A DNA stretch of 8,765 nt from an uncultured Bacilli bacterium (GTDB taxonomy: Bacteria > Bacillota_I > Bacilli_A > RFN20 > CAG-631), in NCBI GenBank assembly GCA_934202505.1, contig CAKPXW010000073.1, positions 1 to 8,765 of the forward strand. Reading direction: 5' to 3'. Within the stretch, counting starts at the first letter, position 1, and each line of letters starts with the position of its first letter. Below are positions 1-7,700 of this stretch, in pieces. Both the position numbers and the translations under genes were made by a program. Below the pieces are notes generated by a model. It made no database searches, was not told where the DNA came from, and worked only from the letters and a program-made list of their open reading frames with translations.

Positions 1-1
1 A

Positions 2-313
2 TTTGAAGGATCAACTTTAGATGAAAATGTTGTGAAAGGTGTTAAAAGTTACTTTGCCTTCATTATGGTAATTCTAGCTGTTTGTACATTAATTGTTTCT
101 TTTGATAATTTTGATTTTACTACTTCACTTACTGCTGTTGTAGCAACATTAAATAATATAGGTCCAGGTCTAGGAAATGTTGTTGGCTCTAGTGGAACAT
201 TTGCTTATTTATCTTGGTATTCAAAACTAACTTTAATATTTGCAATGTTAATTGGTAGACTTGAAATATATCCAATTTTATTTATTTTTAGTCCAAGTAC
301 TTGGAAAAATTAA
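2..313 (+). CDS. trkH: TrkH-family potassium uptake protein, C-terminal part (5' truncated)
   Basis: The reading frame is open from the window edge and ends in TAA, so only about the last 103 residues are present. They contain a hydrophobic helix (YFAFIMVILAVCTLIVSF), then the loop ending NNIGPGLGNVVG, which matches the last pore-loop/selectivity-filter repeat of Trk/Ktr transporters, and finally a helix with LIGRLEIYPILFIFSPSTWK. The GRLEI-P-LF-P-W ending is typical of TrkH/TrkG rather than KtrB. The known role of the family is the membrane subunit of K+ uptake, working with a TrkA-type NAD-binding partner that is not visible here. A GTG inside the frame at 32 is not the real start. The gene ends at a strong hairpin and looks like ordinary chromosome flanking the more unusual genes to the right. 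Confidence 0.9.
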   Translation, partial: FEGSTLDENVVKGVKSYFAFIMVILAVCTLIVSFDNFDFTTSLTAVVATLNNIGPGLGNVVGSSGTFAYLSWYSKLTLIFAMLIGRLEIYPILFIFSPSTWKN

Positions 314-346
314 ATGGTATTGCCTAAATTTGGCAATACCATTTTT
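312..346. terminator. Bidirectional Rho-independent terminator between convergent trkH and protease genes
   Basis: A perfect 13-bp stem is formed by 312-324 (aaatggtattgcc) and 332-344, with a 7-base loop. On the plus strand the stem runs into a T tract (342-346). On the minus strand it is also followed by T-rich sequence (TTTAATTTTT in the direction of the protease transcript). It lies between two converging stop codons, so it probably ends both transcripts. Confidence 0.88.
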
Positions 347-347
347 A

Positions 348-2009
348 TTATAGTGGTTGAATATAACTTGCAAAAGATACTTCTTCGGTATCTAATACTT
401 TATGATCTTCTGGTCTATCAACCATGACTTTATAAACATTATCTTCTGGAGCAATAAATTCTATAAATTCAATATTATCTTCTTGATTGTAATCCATTTC
501 ATAAGTCATAACATCCATATCTGTAATACGTAAACGATATCTTGCAAAAGTTGTTTCCGTTTTCTTTCCTGTAGCTTTTACCATCCAAGAAGCACACACT
601 CTAACTTTTTGTCCTGCTTTTAAGAAAAAGTTCCAATATCTAACAAATCCACTTTCGCCAGTTGATGCTGAACGTAAATAATTATATGTATTAAATGCAT
701 TGGCAAAATTAAGTAATCCTGTGCCAACTTTTTCTTCTAAGCCGATTGTTGTAGGATGATTATTTACTTCTGTAGCATTAGCACAAAGTAGTGCACGAAC
801 ACTATGTGGACTAGTTTTTAAAAATGGGTATTCTTGCATTAATAATGCCACATAACCAGAAGTTATAGCTGCTGCTGGACTAGTACCAGAGATGACTCCT
901 ATATCAATTACGGAAATACTTATTCCAGGCGCCACTAAATTAGGTTTACTTTGGTTTGTATTTGTTACATATGATGAAAAATTAGCTAATACAGGCGTAC
1001 TTCTTGCTGTAGCTCCAACTGTAATAACATTATATCCCATGCCAGGATTTGCCACATAATGATTTTCATTATTATTGCCAGAAGCTGCTACTACTGTCTT
1101 TTTATAATTCATTATAATATAATCAAAATAAGCTGAATCTGATAAATAGTTACCTGTAGGTTCAGAATCTCCATAACTACAATTTATAATATCCACTTCA
1201 TTATCAAGTAACCAATCTATTTCACTACTTGGATTTCCAAATAGTTCTACGCTAAATAATTTAGCATTTTTAGCAATTCCACCTTCTCCAGCAATTATTG
1301 CCGACATAGCTGTTGCATGATCAGTTTTAGTTTCAATATAATACCATTCATCACGACATGTAATATCGACATTAGCTAAGGCATCACTATCTTTATCAGC
1401 AATACCACATTCTAAAATTCCAATTCTAATTCCTTCACCATTTAAATTTGGATTGTCATTGGTAATAGTTGTTCCACCAACCAAATTTTTAGCACTTGTC
1501 ATATATTCTTCATATTTATAATCTGTTTTTACAGTTATCTCTTCAATAAATGATGATTTACATAATTCATTTAAAATACTATTATCTATTAGCTCATCTT
1601 TAGAAATTTCAAAAGAAAAAAATGGAGCGTATTTAGAAACATACAAATTTGTAAAATTAATATTATCAAATTTATCAATAAGTATATCATTCATTAATGA
1701 ATGATATTGTTTTCCTTCTTGAAGTAATTCTTTCTTTTGTAAGTCTTCATAATACTTAGTAATTTCCATTCCATAACCTTCATACTTTTTAGTAACATTA
1801 GAACTATCATAAGAATAATTAAACTTAGCTAAACAAGAAAAATAATTAGTTCCCACACTTGTTGCATCAGTAGATAGATCTTTTAAAGAAAAATCTTCAA
1901 ATACAATCTTATTTAAATAAGTTTTGTTATCTGACACTTGTTGCATCTTATTTTGACCACTAGATAACATAGCGGATAAAAAAATAAAAAATAATAATTT
2001 TTTAGACAT
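348..2009 (-). CDS. Secreted S8 (subtilisin-like) serine peptidase with Glu at the catalytic Asp position
   Basis: The 553-residue product starts with a Sec signal peptide (residues 1 to about 18, KK then LLFFIFLSAMLSS, no lipobox Cys). A region of about 170 residues that could be a propeptide follows, then a subtilisin-type domain (about 190-440), then a beta-rich C-terminal domain (about 450-553). Active-site landmarks are H231 in DHATAMSAIIAG, oxyanion N312 in AASGN and nucleophile S377 in SGTSPAAA. Where S8 enzymes normally have Asp (DTG-like motif) the sequence reads GILECGI, giving E200; the codon is GAA. It may be an active variant or a binding/pseudo-peptidase; sequence alone does not decide. 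It is last in an apparent operon after the sigma and anti-sigma-like genes, 55 bp beyond the latter. Its ribosome binding site (GGGGG, seven bases before ATG) lies inside a hairpin. Confidence 0.87.
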   Translation of the reverse strand: MSKKLLFFIFLSAMLSSGQNKMQQVSDNKTYLNKIVFEDFSLKDLSTDATSVGTNYFSCLAKFNYSYDSSNVTKKYEGYGMEITKYYEDLQKKELLQEGKQYHSLMNDILIDKFDNINFTNLYVSKYAPFFSFEISKDELIDNSILNELCKSSFIEEITVKTDYKYEEYMTSAKNLVGGTTITNDNPNLNGEGIRIGILECGIADKDSDALANVDITCRDEWYYIETKTDHATAMSAIIAGEGGIAKNAKLFSVELFGNPSSEIDWLLDNEVDIINCSYGDSEPTGNYLSDSAYFDYIIMNYKKTVVAASGNNNENHYVANPGMGYNVITVGATARSTPVLANFSSYVTNTNQSKPNLVAPGISISVIDIGVISGTSPAAAITSGYVALLMQEYPFLKTSPHSVRALLCANATEVNNHPTTIGLEEKVGTGLLNFANAFNTYNYLRSASTGESGFVRYWNFFLKAGQKVRVCASWMVKATGKKTETTFARYRLRITDMDVMTYEMDYNQEDNIEFIEFIAPEDNVYKVMVDRPEDHKVLDTEEVSFASYIQPL

Positions 2010-2056
2010 AAAAAGTCCCCCTTTACATACATAAAAACACTAAATGGGGACTTTTT
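2010..2056 (-). terminator. Hairpin before protease: terminator-like and masking the ribosome binding site
   Basis: Positions 2010-2020 (aaaaagtcccc) and 2046-2056 (ggggacttttt) form a perfect 11-bp stem around a 25-base loop. In the minus-strand transcript the 3' arm is GGGGACUUUUU followed immediately by the AUG of the protease. It has the shape of an intrinsic terminator (GC stem then U tract), and the only plausible Shine-Dalgarno (GGGGG, 2017-2021) is mostly paired in it. It could reduce read-through from the sigma/anti-sigma genes, control protease translation, or both. The stem is also followed by Ts on the plus strand, but no plus-strand gene ends here. Confidence 0.72.
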
Positions 2057-2064
2057 TGCTCATT

Positions 2065-2682
2065 TTATTTAATTAGTTTTCCTGAAGCGTATAAATTATT
2101 ATTTACATAAATTGTATATTCATAATCATAAAGTGAAAATTCAGGATAAGTTTCATTAATATTTATAAAGGTTGTGGAAGTAACATTTTCAATTGTAATT
2201 GATGTTGCATCTTCTTTTGTAAAAGTTATATCAATTTCATATTTTTCATCCGATGAATTGTAATATTGGAAAAAGTAAATATTTGTACCATTTTTCATAC
2301 CTGTATAAAATAGAATAAAAATAGTTGATAAACTTTGATAATTATAACTAATTAATGGATCAAAAGAAAATTCATCGCATTGGGTAGTTAATTCTTCTTT
2401 AGCAATATTAAGATATTCTTGGTTGCTTTTAAAATCATTTTTATTTTTCATAATAGCGTATGTACTTAATGTAGAAATTAAAAAGGCAAGTACAATAGCA
2501 ATAGGCATTGTTATATAAACAAATCTTCTACTAAAAGTCTTTTTATTATTTTCAATTGTATTATTATTTGTTTTTGGCTTAGCAAATGTCATTTGACTTG
2601 CTACTTTTTTGTATTGTTCATCAATATTAATTGGAACATTGTATGATTCCTTAAATTTATTTATTGCATCCTTTTTTTTCAT
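2065..2682 (-). CDS. Single-pass membrane protein, putative anti-sigma factor
   Basis: The 205-residue product has a charged cytoplasmic N-terminus (about 1-52, rich in Lys and Asn), one hydrophobic segment (about 54-77, FVYITMPIAIVLAFLIST) and an extracytoplasmic part of about 125 residues rich in beta-prone and aromatic residues. This is the layout of membrane anti-sigma factors that hold an ECF sigma with the N-terminal part and sense outside signals with the C-terminal part. I see no zinc-binding HxxxCxxC motif of the ZAS class. The main support is context: it starts two bases after the stop of an ECF sigma gene and has its Shine-Dalgarno (AGGAAGG, 2691-2697) inside that gene's end, so the two are probably translationally coupled. 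The pairing is inference; the extracytoplasmic domain is not one I recognise. Confidence 0.65.
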   Translation of the reverse strand: MKKKDAINKFKESYNVPINIDEQYKKVASQMTFAKPKTNNNTIENNKKTFSRRFVYITMPIAIVLAFLISTLSTYAIMKNKNDFKSNQEYLNIAKEELTTQCDEFSFDPLISYNYQSLSTIFILFYTGMKNGTNIYFFQYYNSSDEKYEIDITFTKEDATSITIENVTSTTFININETYPEFSLYDYEYTIYVNNNLYASGKLIK

Positions 2683-2684
2683 TT

Positions 2685-3239
2685 TTATACCTTCCTACTA
2701 TATAATTTCTTTAGTTTTTTCACTGCTAAATCAATTGTTCTTCTTACCGTTATATTGGGAATATTTGTTATTTTACTTATTTGGTCAATAGGATAACCTT
2801 TGAAATATTTTAGTTGTATTAATAATAATTCAGTTTCGCTTAATATAAATTCCATATCAACTTTCAGTAACATCAAATCATGTGTATCAATATTTTCAGA
2901 CAAATATTCAAATTCATCTACTTTATTAATTTCTTGACATTGTTGTTTTGGTGTTCTTGTCAGAACATTAAATGCATAATTTCTAAAACATATAAATAAC
3001 CAATCGGAAACAGAATTATATGAACTATTCTTTAATTTCAATTTATATAATACTTCAGGAACTTTAAGGAAAAATGAATTTACTATGTCCGCAGAATCTT
3101 CAATCGAATGTGTATAACTCATTATGAAATTAATATAACTTTGATAAAAAGTATTAAATAGTAATGAAAATACCTCTTCTTGAATATTTCCATTTTCATC
3201 TATTCCATCTAAAATGTAATTATCAAAATCACTGTTCAT
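2685..3239 (-). CDS. ECF-type RNA polymerase sigma factor
   Basis: The 184-residue product has the two-domain ECF layout. Region 2 is at about 22-95, with HSIEDSADIVNSFFLKV for 2.1/2.2 and SDWLFICFRNYAFNVL for the promoter-melting part. Region 4 is at about 130-180, with LSETELLLIQLKYFKGYPID and then a helix-turn-helix around ISKITNIPNITVRRTI. There is no sigma region 1.1 or 3. The start is supported by AAGGAAG eight bases upstream. The next gene downstream follows after two bases and encodes a membrane protein of anti-sigma layout, then a secreted protease, so this looks like a cell-envelope regulon. The gene is divergent from a serine recombinase and is transcribed from the segment bracketed by the inverted recombination-like sites, so its expression could depend on DNA inversion (inference). 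Confidence 0.85.
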   Translation of the reverse strand: MNSDFDNYILDGIDENGNIQEEVFSLLFNTFYQSYINFIMSYTHSIEDSADIVNSFFLKVPEVLYKLKLKNSSYNSVSDWLFICFRNYAFNVLTRTPKQQCQEINKVDEFEYLSENIDTHDLMLLKVDMEFILSETELLLIQLKYFKGYPIDQISKITNIPNITVRRTIDLAVKKLKKLYSRKV

Positions 3240-3257
3240 ATTATCACTTCCTTAGTT

Positions 3258-3277
3258 CGTAAAAGTACACATTTACG
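3258..3277 (+). repeat. Left crossover-like site of an inverted pair (20-bp imperfect palindrome, central AC)
   Basis: The site reads CGTAAAAGT-AC-ACATTTACG: two 9-bp half-sites in inverted orientation (8 of 9 pairs match) around a non-palindromic AC dinucleotide. This is the known layout of small serine recombinase crossover sites, where the 2-bp centre is exchanged and sets polarity. It sits in the 5' leader of the ECF sigma gene, 18 bases before the ATG. Its outer half-site and centre are identical to the right site in inverted orientation. Confidence 0.7.
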
Positions 3278-3319
3278 GACAAGAAAAAAAGTGGCATATT
3301 TGAGACAAAAATAACATTT

Positions 3320-3328
3320 ATTATATCA
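3320..3328 (-). promoter_or_regulatory. Extended -10 promoter toward the ECF sigma gene
   Basis: On the minus strand the sequence reads TGA-TATAAT, a perfect -10 hexamer with a TGn extension. The expected -35 position (about 3343-3348, CAGCCC) is poor, which an extended -10 can tolerate. The transcript would begin near 3313 and pass through the left crossover-like site before the sigma start codon. Confidence 0.5.
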
Positions 3329-3339
3329 AATATTGATAT
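3323..3339. promoter_or_regulatory. 17-bp perfect palindrome, operator-like
   Basis: ATATCAA-ATA-TTGATAT has two exact 7-bp arms and a 3-bp spacer. It overlaps the -10 of the minus-strand promoter and the -35 of the plus-strand promoter, so one dimeric repressor bound here could silence both the sigma and recombinase genes. No candidate repressor gene is in the window, and chance in AT-rich DNA cannot be excluded. Confidence 0.45.
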
Positions 3340-3362
3340 TTTGGGCTGAAAAATGATAAAAT
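3333..3362 (+). promoter_or_regulatory. Promoter toward the serine recombinase gene
   Basis: TTGATA (3333-3338), an 18-bp spacer and TAAAAT (3357-3362) preceded by TGA form a good sigma-A-like promoter with an extended -10. The transcript would start near 3369 and include the right crossover-like site. The -35 hexamer lies in the right arm of the palindrome at 3323-3339. Confidence 0.5.
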
Positions 3363-3371
3363 AACATTATT

Positions 3372-3391
3372 CGCATAAGTGTACTTTTACG
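3372..3391 (-). repeat. Right crossover-like site of the inverted pair (central GT)
   Basis: On the plus strand it reads CGCATAAGT-GT-ACTTTTACG. Its reverse complement shares the unbroken 13-base string CGTAAAAGTACAC with the left site and further scattered matches. The half-site consensus over all four copies is CGTAAAAGT. It lies 19 bases before the ATG of the serine recombinase. Because the centre is AC in one site and GT in the other on the same strand, recombination between them would invert 3268-3381. Confidence 0.7.
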
Positions 3392-3410
3392 GAAAGATGA
3401 GGGAACAAAT

Positions 3411-4004
3411 ATGATATATGGTTATGCAAGAGTTTCAACAACGTCACAAAAAATCGATAGACAAATAGTAGAATTTAATAAATTAAACATTGACCCAAAA
3501 AATATTTATATTGATTATCAATCAGGTAAAGATTTTAAAAGAGCCTCTTATCAAAAACTTAAAAAGAAATTGAAAAAAGGAGATACTTTATATATAAAAT
3601 CTGTTGATAGACTTGGCAGAGATTACGATATGATTATAGATGAATGGCGTGAAATTGTCAAAAAACTTGGAGTTGATCTTATGCTCATTGACATGCCAAA
3701 TTTTTCAGCTTTTACCTTTCAATCTTTATTAATCAATCGATTAGCTTCAGACTTAATATTACAAATATTATCTTTCTTTGCTGAACAAGAAAGGATTTGC
3801 ATTAAAAATAGACAAAAAGAAGGTATTGCTATTGCTAAAGCAAAAGGTGTTAAATTTGGTAGAAGATGCGCTACCTTGCCTGAAGATTTTAAAGAAAAAG
3901 TAAAAAAATATAATAATAAAGAAATATCTTTTAACGAAATTATTAATTATTGTAATTTTTCAAAAACCACTTTTTATAAATATAAACAAATTATAGAAGC
4001 TTAA
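3411..4004 (+). CDS. Small serine recombinase (resolvase/invertase family)
   Basis: The 197-residue product has the full small serine recombinase layout. An N-terminal catalytic domain (1 to about 115) carries YARVSTTSQ with R7 and nucleophile S9, D35 in IDYQSGKDF, R44, and D66/R67/R70 in DRLGR. A long dimerisation helix follows (about 115-145, ending RQKEGIAIAKAKG), then KFGRR and a C-terminal helix-turn-helix (about 158-195). The family cuts both strands at a 2-bp crossover through a phosphoserine link and either inverts or resolves DNA. The usual LDTR stretch is replaced by NFSAF at 97-101. The start is supported by GAGGGA six bases upstream. The crossover-like inverted pair immediately upstream makes an invertase role attractive. 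The product is a paralogue of the second recombinase at the right edge. The gene stop overlaps the stop of the convergent sigma-like gene. Confidence 0.92.
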   Translation: MIYGYARVSTTSQKIDRQIVEFNKLNIDPKNIYIDYQSGKDFKRASYQKLKKKLKKGDTLYIKSVDRLGRDYDMIIDEWREIVKKLGVDLMLIDMPNFSAFTFQSLLINRLASDLILQILSFFAEQERICIKNRQKEGIAIAKAKGVKFGRRCATLPEDFKEKVKKYNNKEISFNEIINYCNFSKTTFYKYKQIIEA

Positions 4005-4618
4005 TTATTTAATATTTTCTCTTTTATATCTTTTAGAATTTGCCTTATAGAATACTCTGTCCTTTTTAAAATAAATGGCAATTTTCGAATTGAAACATCA
4101 TTGAAGATTAATGAGATTATTTCTTTTTCTGCCGAAGTAAATGCTATTGGAAAACATAAATCATCGTTAGTCATTATTGTATTTATCTTTTTTTCAACAA
4201 TTTCAGAATTAATAATTATTCTCTTATTTTTATTTTTAAAATTTATAATACAGTTTTTACATACACTATCAAAATAAGAAAGAAACTTGATTTTAAAAAC
4301 ATAATCAGCATATTCTTCTAAAATAAAAGCTGAAGGAAATGTTTTGCTTTGATAATCATTTGCTTTTAAAAAGGCTTTAGCAAAAGCATTATTATTATCA
4401 CTAAATGATTTAATGCATTCATCATAATCAAAAGCTATTTTCTTTTTTATTAAAAATTCTTGTAAATAATAATAGATGTTTTGTCTATAATCTTCTTGAT
4501 CATCTTTTTTTAACTCATAGATATATTTAAGAATAATGTTATCTACAATATTTTTATAGAAGAAAAAAGCCTCTTCATTTTGCTTGTCATATTGTAGATA
4601 TAAAGAATAAAAAGCCAT
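4001..4618 (-). CDS. Divergent sigma-70/ECF-like factor (putative)
   Basis: The product is about 205 residues. Residue numbers here count from an upstream ATG at 4627. An N-terminal helical region (about 20-62, DDQEDYRQNIYYYLQEF) and a later segment (about 113-136, KFLSYFDSVCKNCIINFKNK) resemble halves of sigma region 2, separated by an insert. The C-terminal part (about 163-207, FTSAEKEIISLIF then a helix-turn-helix around IRKLPFILKRTEYSIRQI) resembles region 4. Overall similarity is weak, so a sigma-like or other HTH regulator is the safe call. The ATG at 4627 directly abuts the GGAG box, so the start at 4618, nine bases away, is preferred. The gene converges on the recombinase gene, sharing TTAA so that both stops overlap, and is divergent from the RHS gene, which suggests it drives that gene (inference). 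Confidence 0.6.
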   Translation of the reverse strand: MAFYSLYLQYDKQNEEAFFFYKNIVDNIILKYIYELKKDDQEDYRQNIYYYLQEFLIKKKIAFDYDECIKSFSDNNNAFAKAFLKANDYQSKTFPSAFILEEYADYVFKIKFLSYFDSVCKNCIINFKNKNKRIIINSEIVEKKINTIMTNDDLCFPIAFTSAEKEIISLIFNDVSIRKLPFILKRTEYSIRQILKDIKEKILNN

Positions 4619-4627
4619 ACATACCAT

Positions 4628-4634
4628 CTCCTTT
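4628..4634 (-). promoter_or_regulatory. Ribosome binding site deciding the sigma-like start
   Basis: On the minus strand AAAGGAG is followed at once by ATG (4627), and nine bases later by a second in-frame ATG (4618). The first spacing is too short for normal initiation and the second fits, so the shorter protein is preferred. Confidence 0.7.
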
Positions 4635-4769
4635 AATAATTAATACATAGTAAAAACATTATAATTATCTCTTTTTGCTCAATTTTTTTATTTAAAGTGA
4701 CATTTTTTGATAAAATTCACCACATTTTATGTTTTATTATCCTTTTAAGTATATAGAGGAATAAAAAAT
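4635..4769. promoter_or_regulatory. Divergent intergenic region between sigma-like and RHS genes
   Basis: It must hold both promoters. On the minus strand a perfect TATAAT (4663-4658) lies about 40 bases before the sigma-like start, without a clear -35 at normal spacing. On the plus strand TTGATA (4707-4712) is followed after 16 bp by a weak TATGTT. A 6-bp inverted repeat TAAAAT/ATTTTA spaced by 7 bp (4711-4729) overlaps it. The RHS promoter is not a good housekeeping match, which would fit use of an alternative sigma. The RHS ribosome binding site is AGAGGA at 4755-4760. I see no crossover-like palindrome resembling those near the recombinase genes. Confidence 0.35.
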
Positions 4770-7700
4770 ATGAAAAAAAGTAATTACTATAAATTAGATG
4801 TTTCAACAATACAAAGTACAAATCAACTTATTTTTTATATAATTTCTTATTCTTTATATAAAAAATATCAAGATGAATTAATAAATTTAACCAAAGAAGA
4901 TTTAGGCTTTGAAATACCTACATCTTATTTTGAAGATTTAAATCTTGACTATTTTATAGAAAAAGTCAAATTATTCATTGCAATAAGTGGAGATAATACT
5001 TATGAAATATACGCTTATAAAGACTTAACTAATTTAAATAGTTGTATTAGAATTCCATGTTTAAATGTTAAAGAAAAGGATTGTACGATTTTATCTTTTA
5101 ATATTAATATATTTTTTACTAAAAATTATCATTTTTATATTATTAAAAAAGTAAATGGTACTAGAAACAATGTTTTTCCTATACTAACAAGAACTTATTA
5201 TTTAGTTTATTATTTTAATGATAAATATTTTGATAAAATCAACTTAGGAAACAATCTTCTGTTAAAAAAAGAAGTAATTTCTAATTCTTCTTTTCTGTCT
5301 TTTAACTATTCATTTTCCTATGAAATAAAACTTACTCTTACAAAATATTATAATTTGAAGCAAACTTTATTATATTTTTTAAATAATGAACAATCTATTC
5401 TTACAAATTATGACATGTTTATAAAGAAAATTAACTCAACAACTTATTTTCTTATTGATCAATATATGCAAATAATAAAATATACTTTTTCCAAAAACTA
5501 TATTTTTATTGGAACTGATAAATCTATTTTAAAAGAAAGAATTGATAATACAATTTCTATTGAAAATAATAAATATCGTTTATCATTTGCAATATTTCCC
5601 AATAATATTTTTTATTTAATTTCAGTTTATACTTTTGCCAACCAAAGCAATGTAATAATAAATCGTTTTTTAAATGGTAAAATATCTTCTATTGAAGAAG
5701 TAAATAACCCTAACAATCAAGTAAATTTTGTTTATGAAGATAATGTTTTAAAAACAATTTGTTCAAAATATAAAATGTGTACTATTGATAATAATTCTTA
5801 TTCATTTTATACAAAAGATAAAGACCCTTCAATTATTAGAAAATTCAAAGATATATCAATTACCAATGTAAATGATACTATTCAAGTTAAAGATTCTGAT
5901 GGTTACCATTTTATAATCAATAATGATTTTACAAGAATTGATGAATTAGAATATTTAACTTCCAATAAAGCATCTTTACTATACGAAATAACTTATGAAA
6001 AGTATGCAATTATTATTGAAAAAAACACACAAAAAAAATATATTTTACTAAATAATCATGGCTATATAAATTCTATTTATGATAATGATGATTATGAATA
6101 TATATCTAAAGATTGGCATAATTCTCGTTGTAATTTTTCTTTTATAAAAGGGAAAAGTCAAATAGTACCAAAAGAGAAATACCAACTTCAATATGAAAAC
6201 ACTATAAAAGAAGGAAGTTATTACTTAACATTAAAATATCAAGCAAAAATAAAAATCAAAGGTCAATTCAAAAAAAATGAAATGTACTCAATTTGTTTTT
6301 CTTTAAAAGCTAATGATAATTGTAAAATCTTTACATCAATTATTATAAATGGTATTAAAAGCGATAATTACCAAACAATAATGGTCTCTAATAATGAAAG
6401 AATTCTTTATATTCCTTATAAATATTTAAGTGATCAAAAAGAAATAGAATGTATTTTATTATCTTCAAATTCTAATTTTCTGTTTAAAGTATTATCAATC
6501 AATTATGAAGTAGCAATGAGCATAACAAATTATTATTATAATAATGATAAAATTGAATATGAAATTATAGATTCATCTTTTAAAAAAGTAATTAATTATT
6601 ATGATGATAAACAAAATATTATAAAGAAAATATTAGAAAATGAAAAAAATAGTACTTATTGCATACTAGATTATTTTTATGATAAAAACAGTTTAATAAT
6701 TAATAACTCAGGAACAATTAAACTTAAAAATGATAATAAATCCTATCAAATTAGTAAACCATATTGTGATAAATACTTTTATGATAATGACAAAAACCTT
6801 ACTTGTTTTATTAATGGTAAAACTAATATTGCTACCGATTTTGTCTACTTTTCCGATAATTTCCAATTCAATGAAATAATCACTAATTTGAATGATAATA
6901 GAATGTATATTAAAGAACATAATAAGGCTACTTCTCTTTCATACAAATTATCATTATATACATTAACTAGTTTAATTAATAAAACTTTACATGAAAATAA
7001 AAATCATTTATATACATATTCGTTTGAAAACAAAGGATTAATTTCTAAAATTGAAGGAAAAAATATCTTAAATTTTTTTATAATTTATTTTCCATATAAC
7101 TTTTCTAATAACGAAGGAAAAGTAGAAATTAAAATTAATGATGATACAATATCTTATTTATATACTTATGATAGTTCAAATCTTAAACAATTAAATTCTA
7201 TTGATTATAATTTTGGGAAAATTAAATACATATATGATGTTTTTAAAAGAATTAATTCAATAGTTAACATTGATATGGATATAAAATATAAGTTTTATTA
7301 TCATCAATATTCTCTAACCAAGAATATAACTACAGATTACATTAAAACTTTAAATATTTATAAAAATAAGAAACTATTATTTAAAATTAATTACAGTTAT
7401 GATTTTATTGGGAAAATAATTAAAATTATTACTCCTATAAATAAAACCATTTATAAATATGATTTTGATGACTTAGTTATTAATGAATTTAATTCTTTTT
7501 ACAATGAAAGAATTGAATATAAATATGATTTTCAAGGGAATTTACTAGTGGTAAGTTCTAAAAAGAAAAGAAGAGAATACCATTATGACAATTTTTTAAG
7601 ATTAATAGAAATGAATGATTTAAATAATAATTATTTAATAAAAATTATTAAATATAATCTTGATGATACTATAAATTGCTTCAAAATAAATAATAAGATT

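Larger units (their letters stand above)
3268..3381. other. Candidate 114-bp invertible promoter segment
   Basis: This is the interval between the central dinucleotides of the two inverted sites. It contains no ORF but holds outward promoter-like motifs on both strands, a perfect 17-bp palindrome, and an 11-bp direct repeat (aaaataacatt at 3308-3318 and 3358-3368). Known invertible promoters are often a few hundred bp, so 114 bp is short but would act directly on both flanking genes. The alternative is that the sites are only recombinase-binding operators for autoregulation, as in resolvase res regions. Confidence 0.5.

Noticed and set aside
2609..2791. 60-codon plus-strand ORF
   Set aside because: It lies antisense across the sigma and membrane protein genes, is low complexity and hydrophobic, and has no convincing ribosome binding site; a shadow ORF.
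3411..4004. IS607-type transposase
   Set aside because: IS607 TnpA has its DNA-binding domain before the catalytic domain and usually a tnpB partner; here the catalytic domain is N-terminal, the HTH is C-terminal and no tnpB is present.
4001..4627. Start of the sigma-like gene at the ATG at 4627
   Set aside because: This ATG touches the GGAG box with no spacer; the in-frame ATG at 4618 has a normal nine-base spacing.
6708..6920. 70-codon minus-strand ORF inside the RHS gene
   Set aside because: Antisense shadow of the AT-rich RHS frame with no recognisable motifs.
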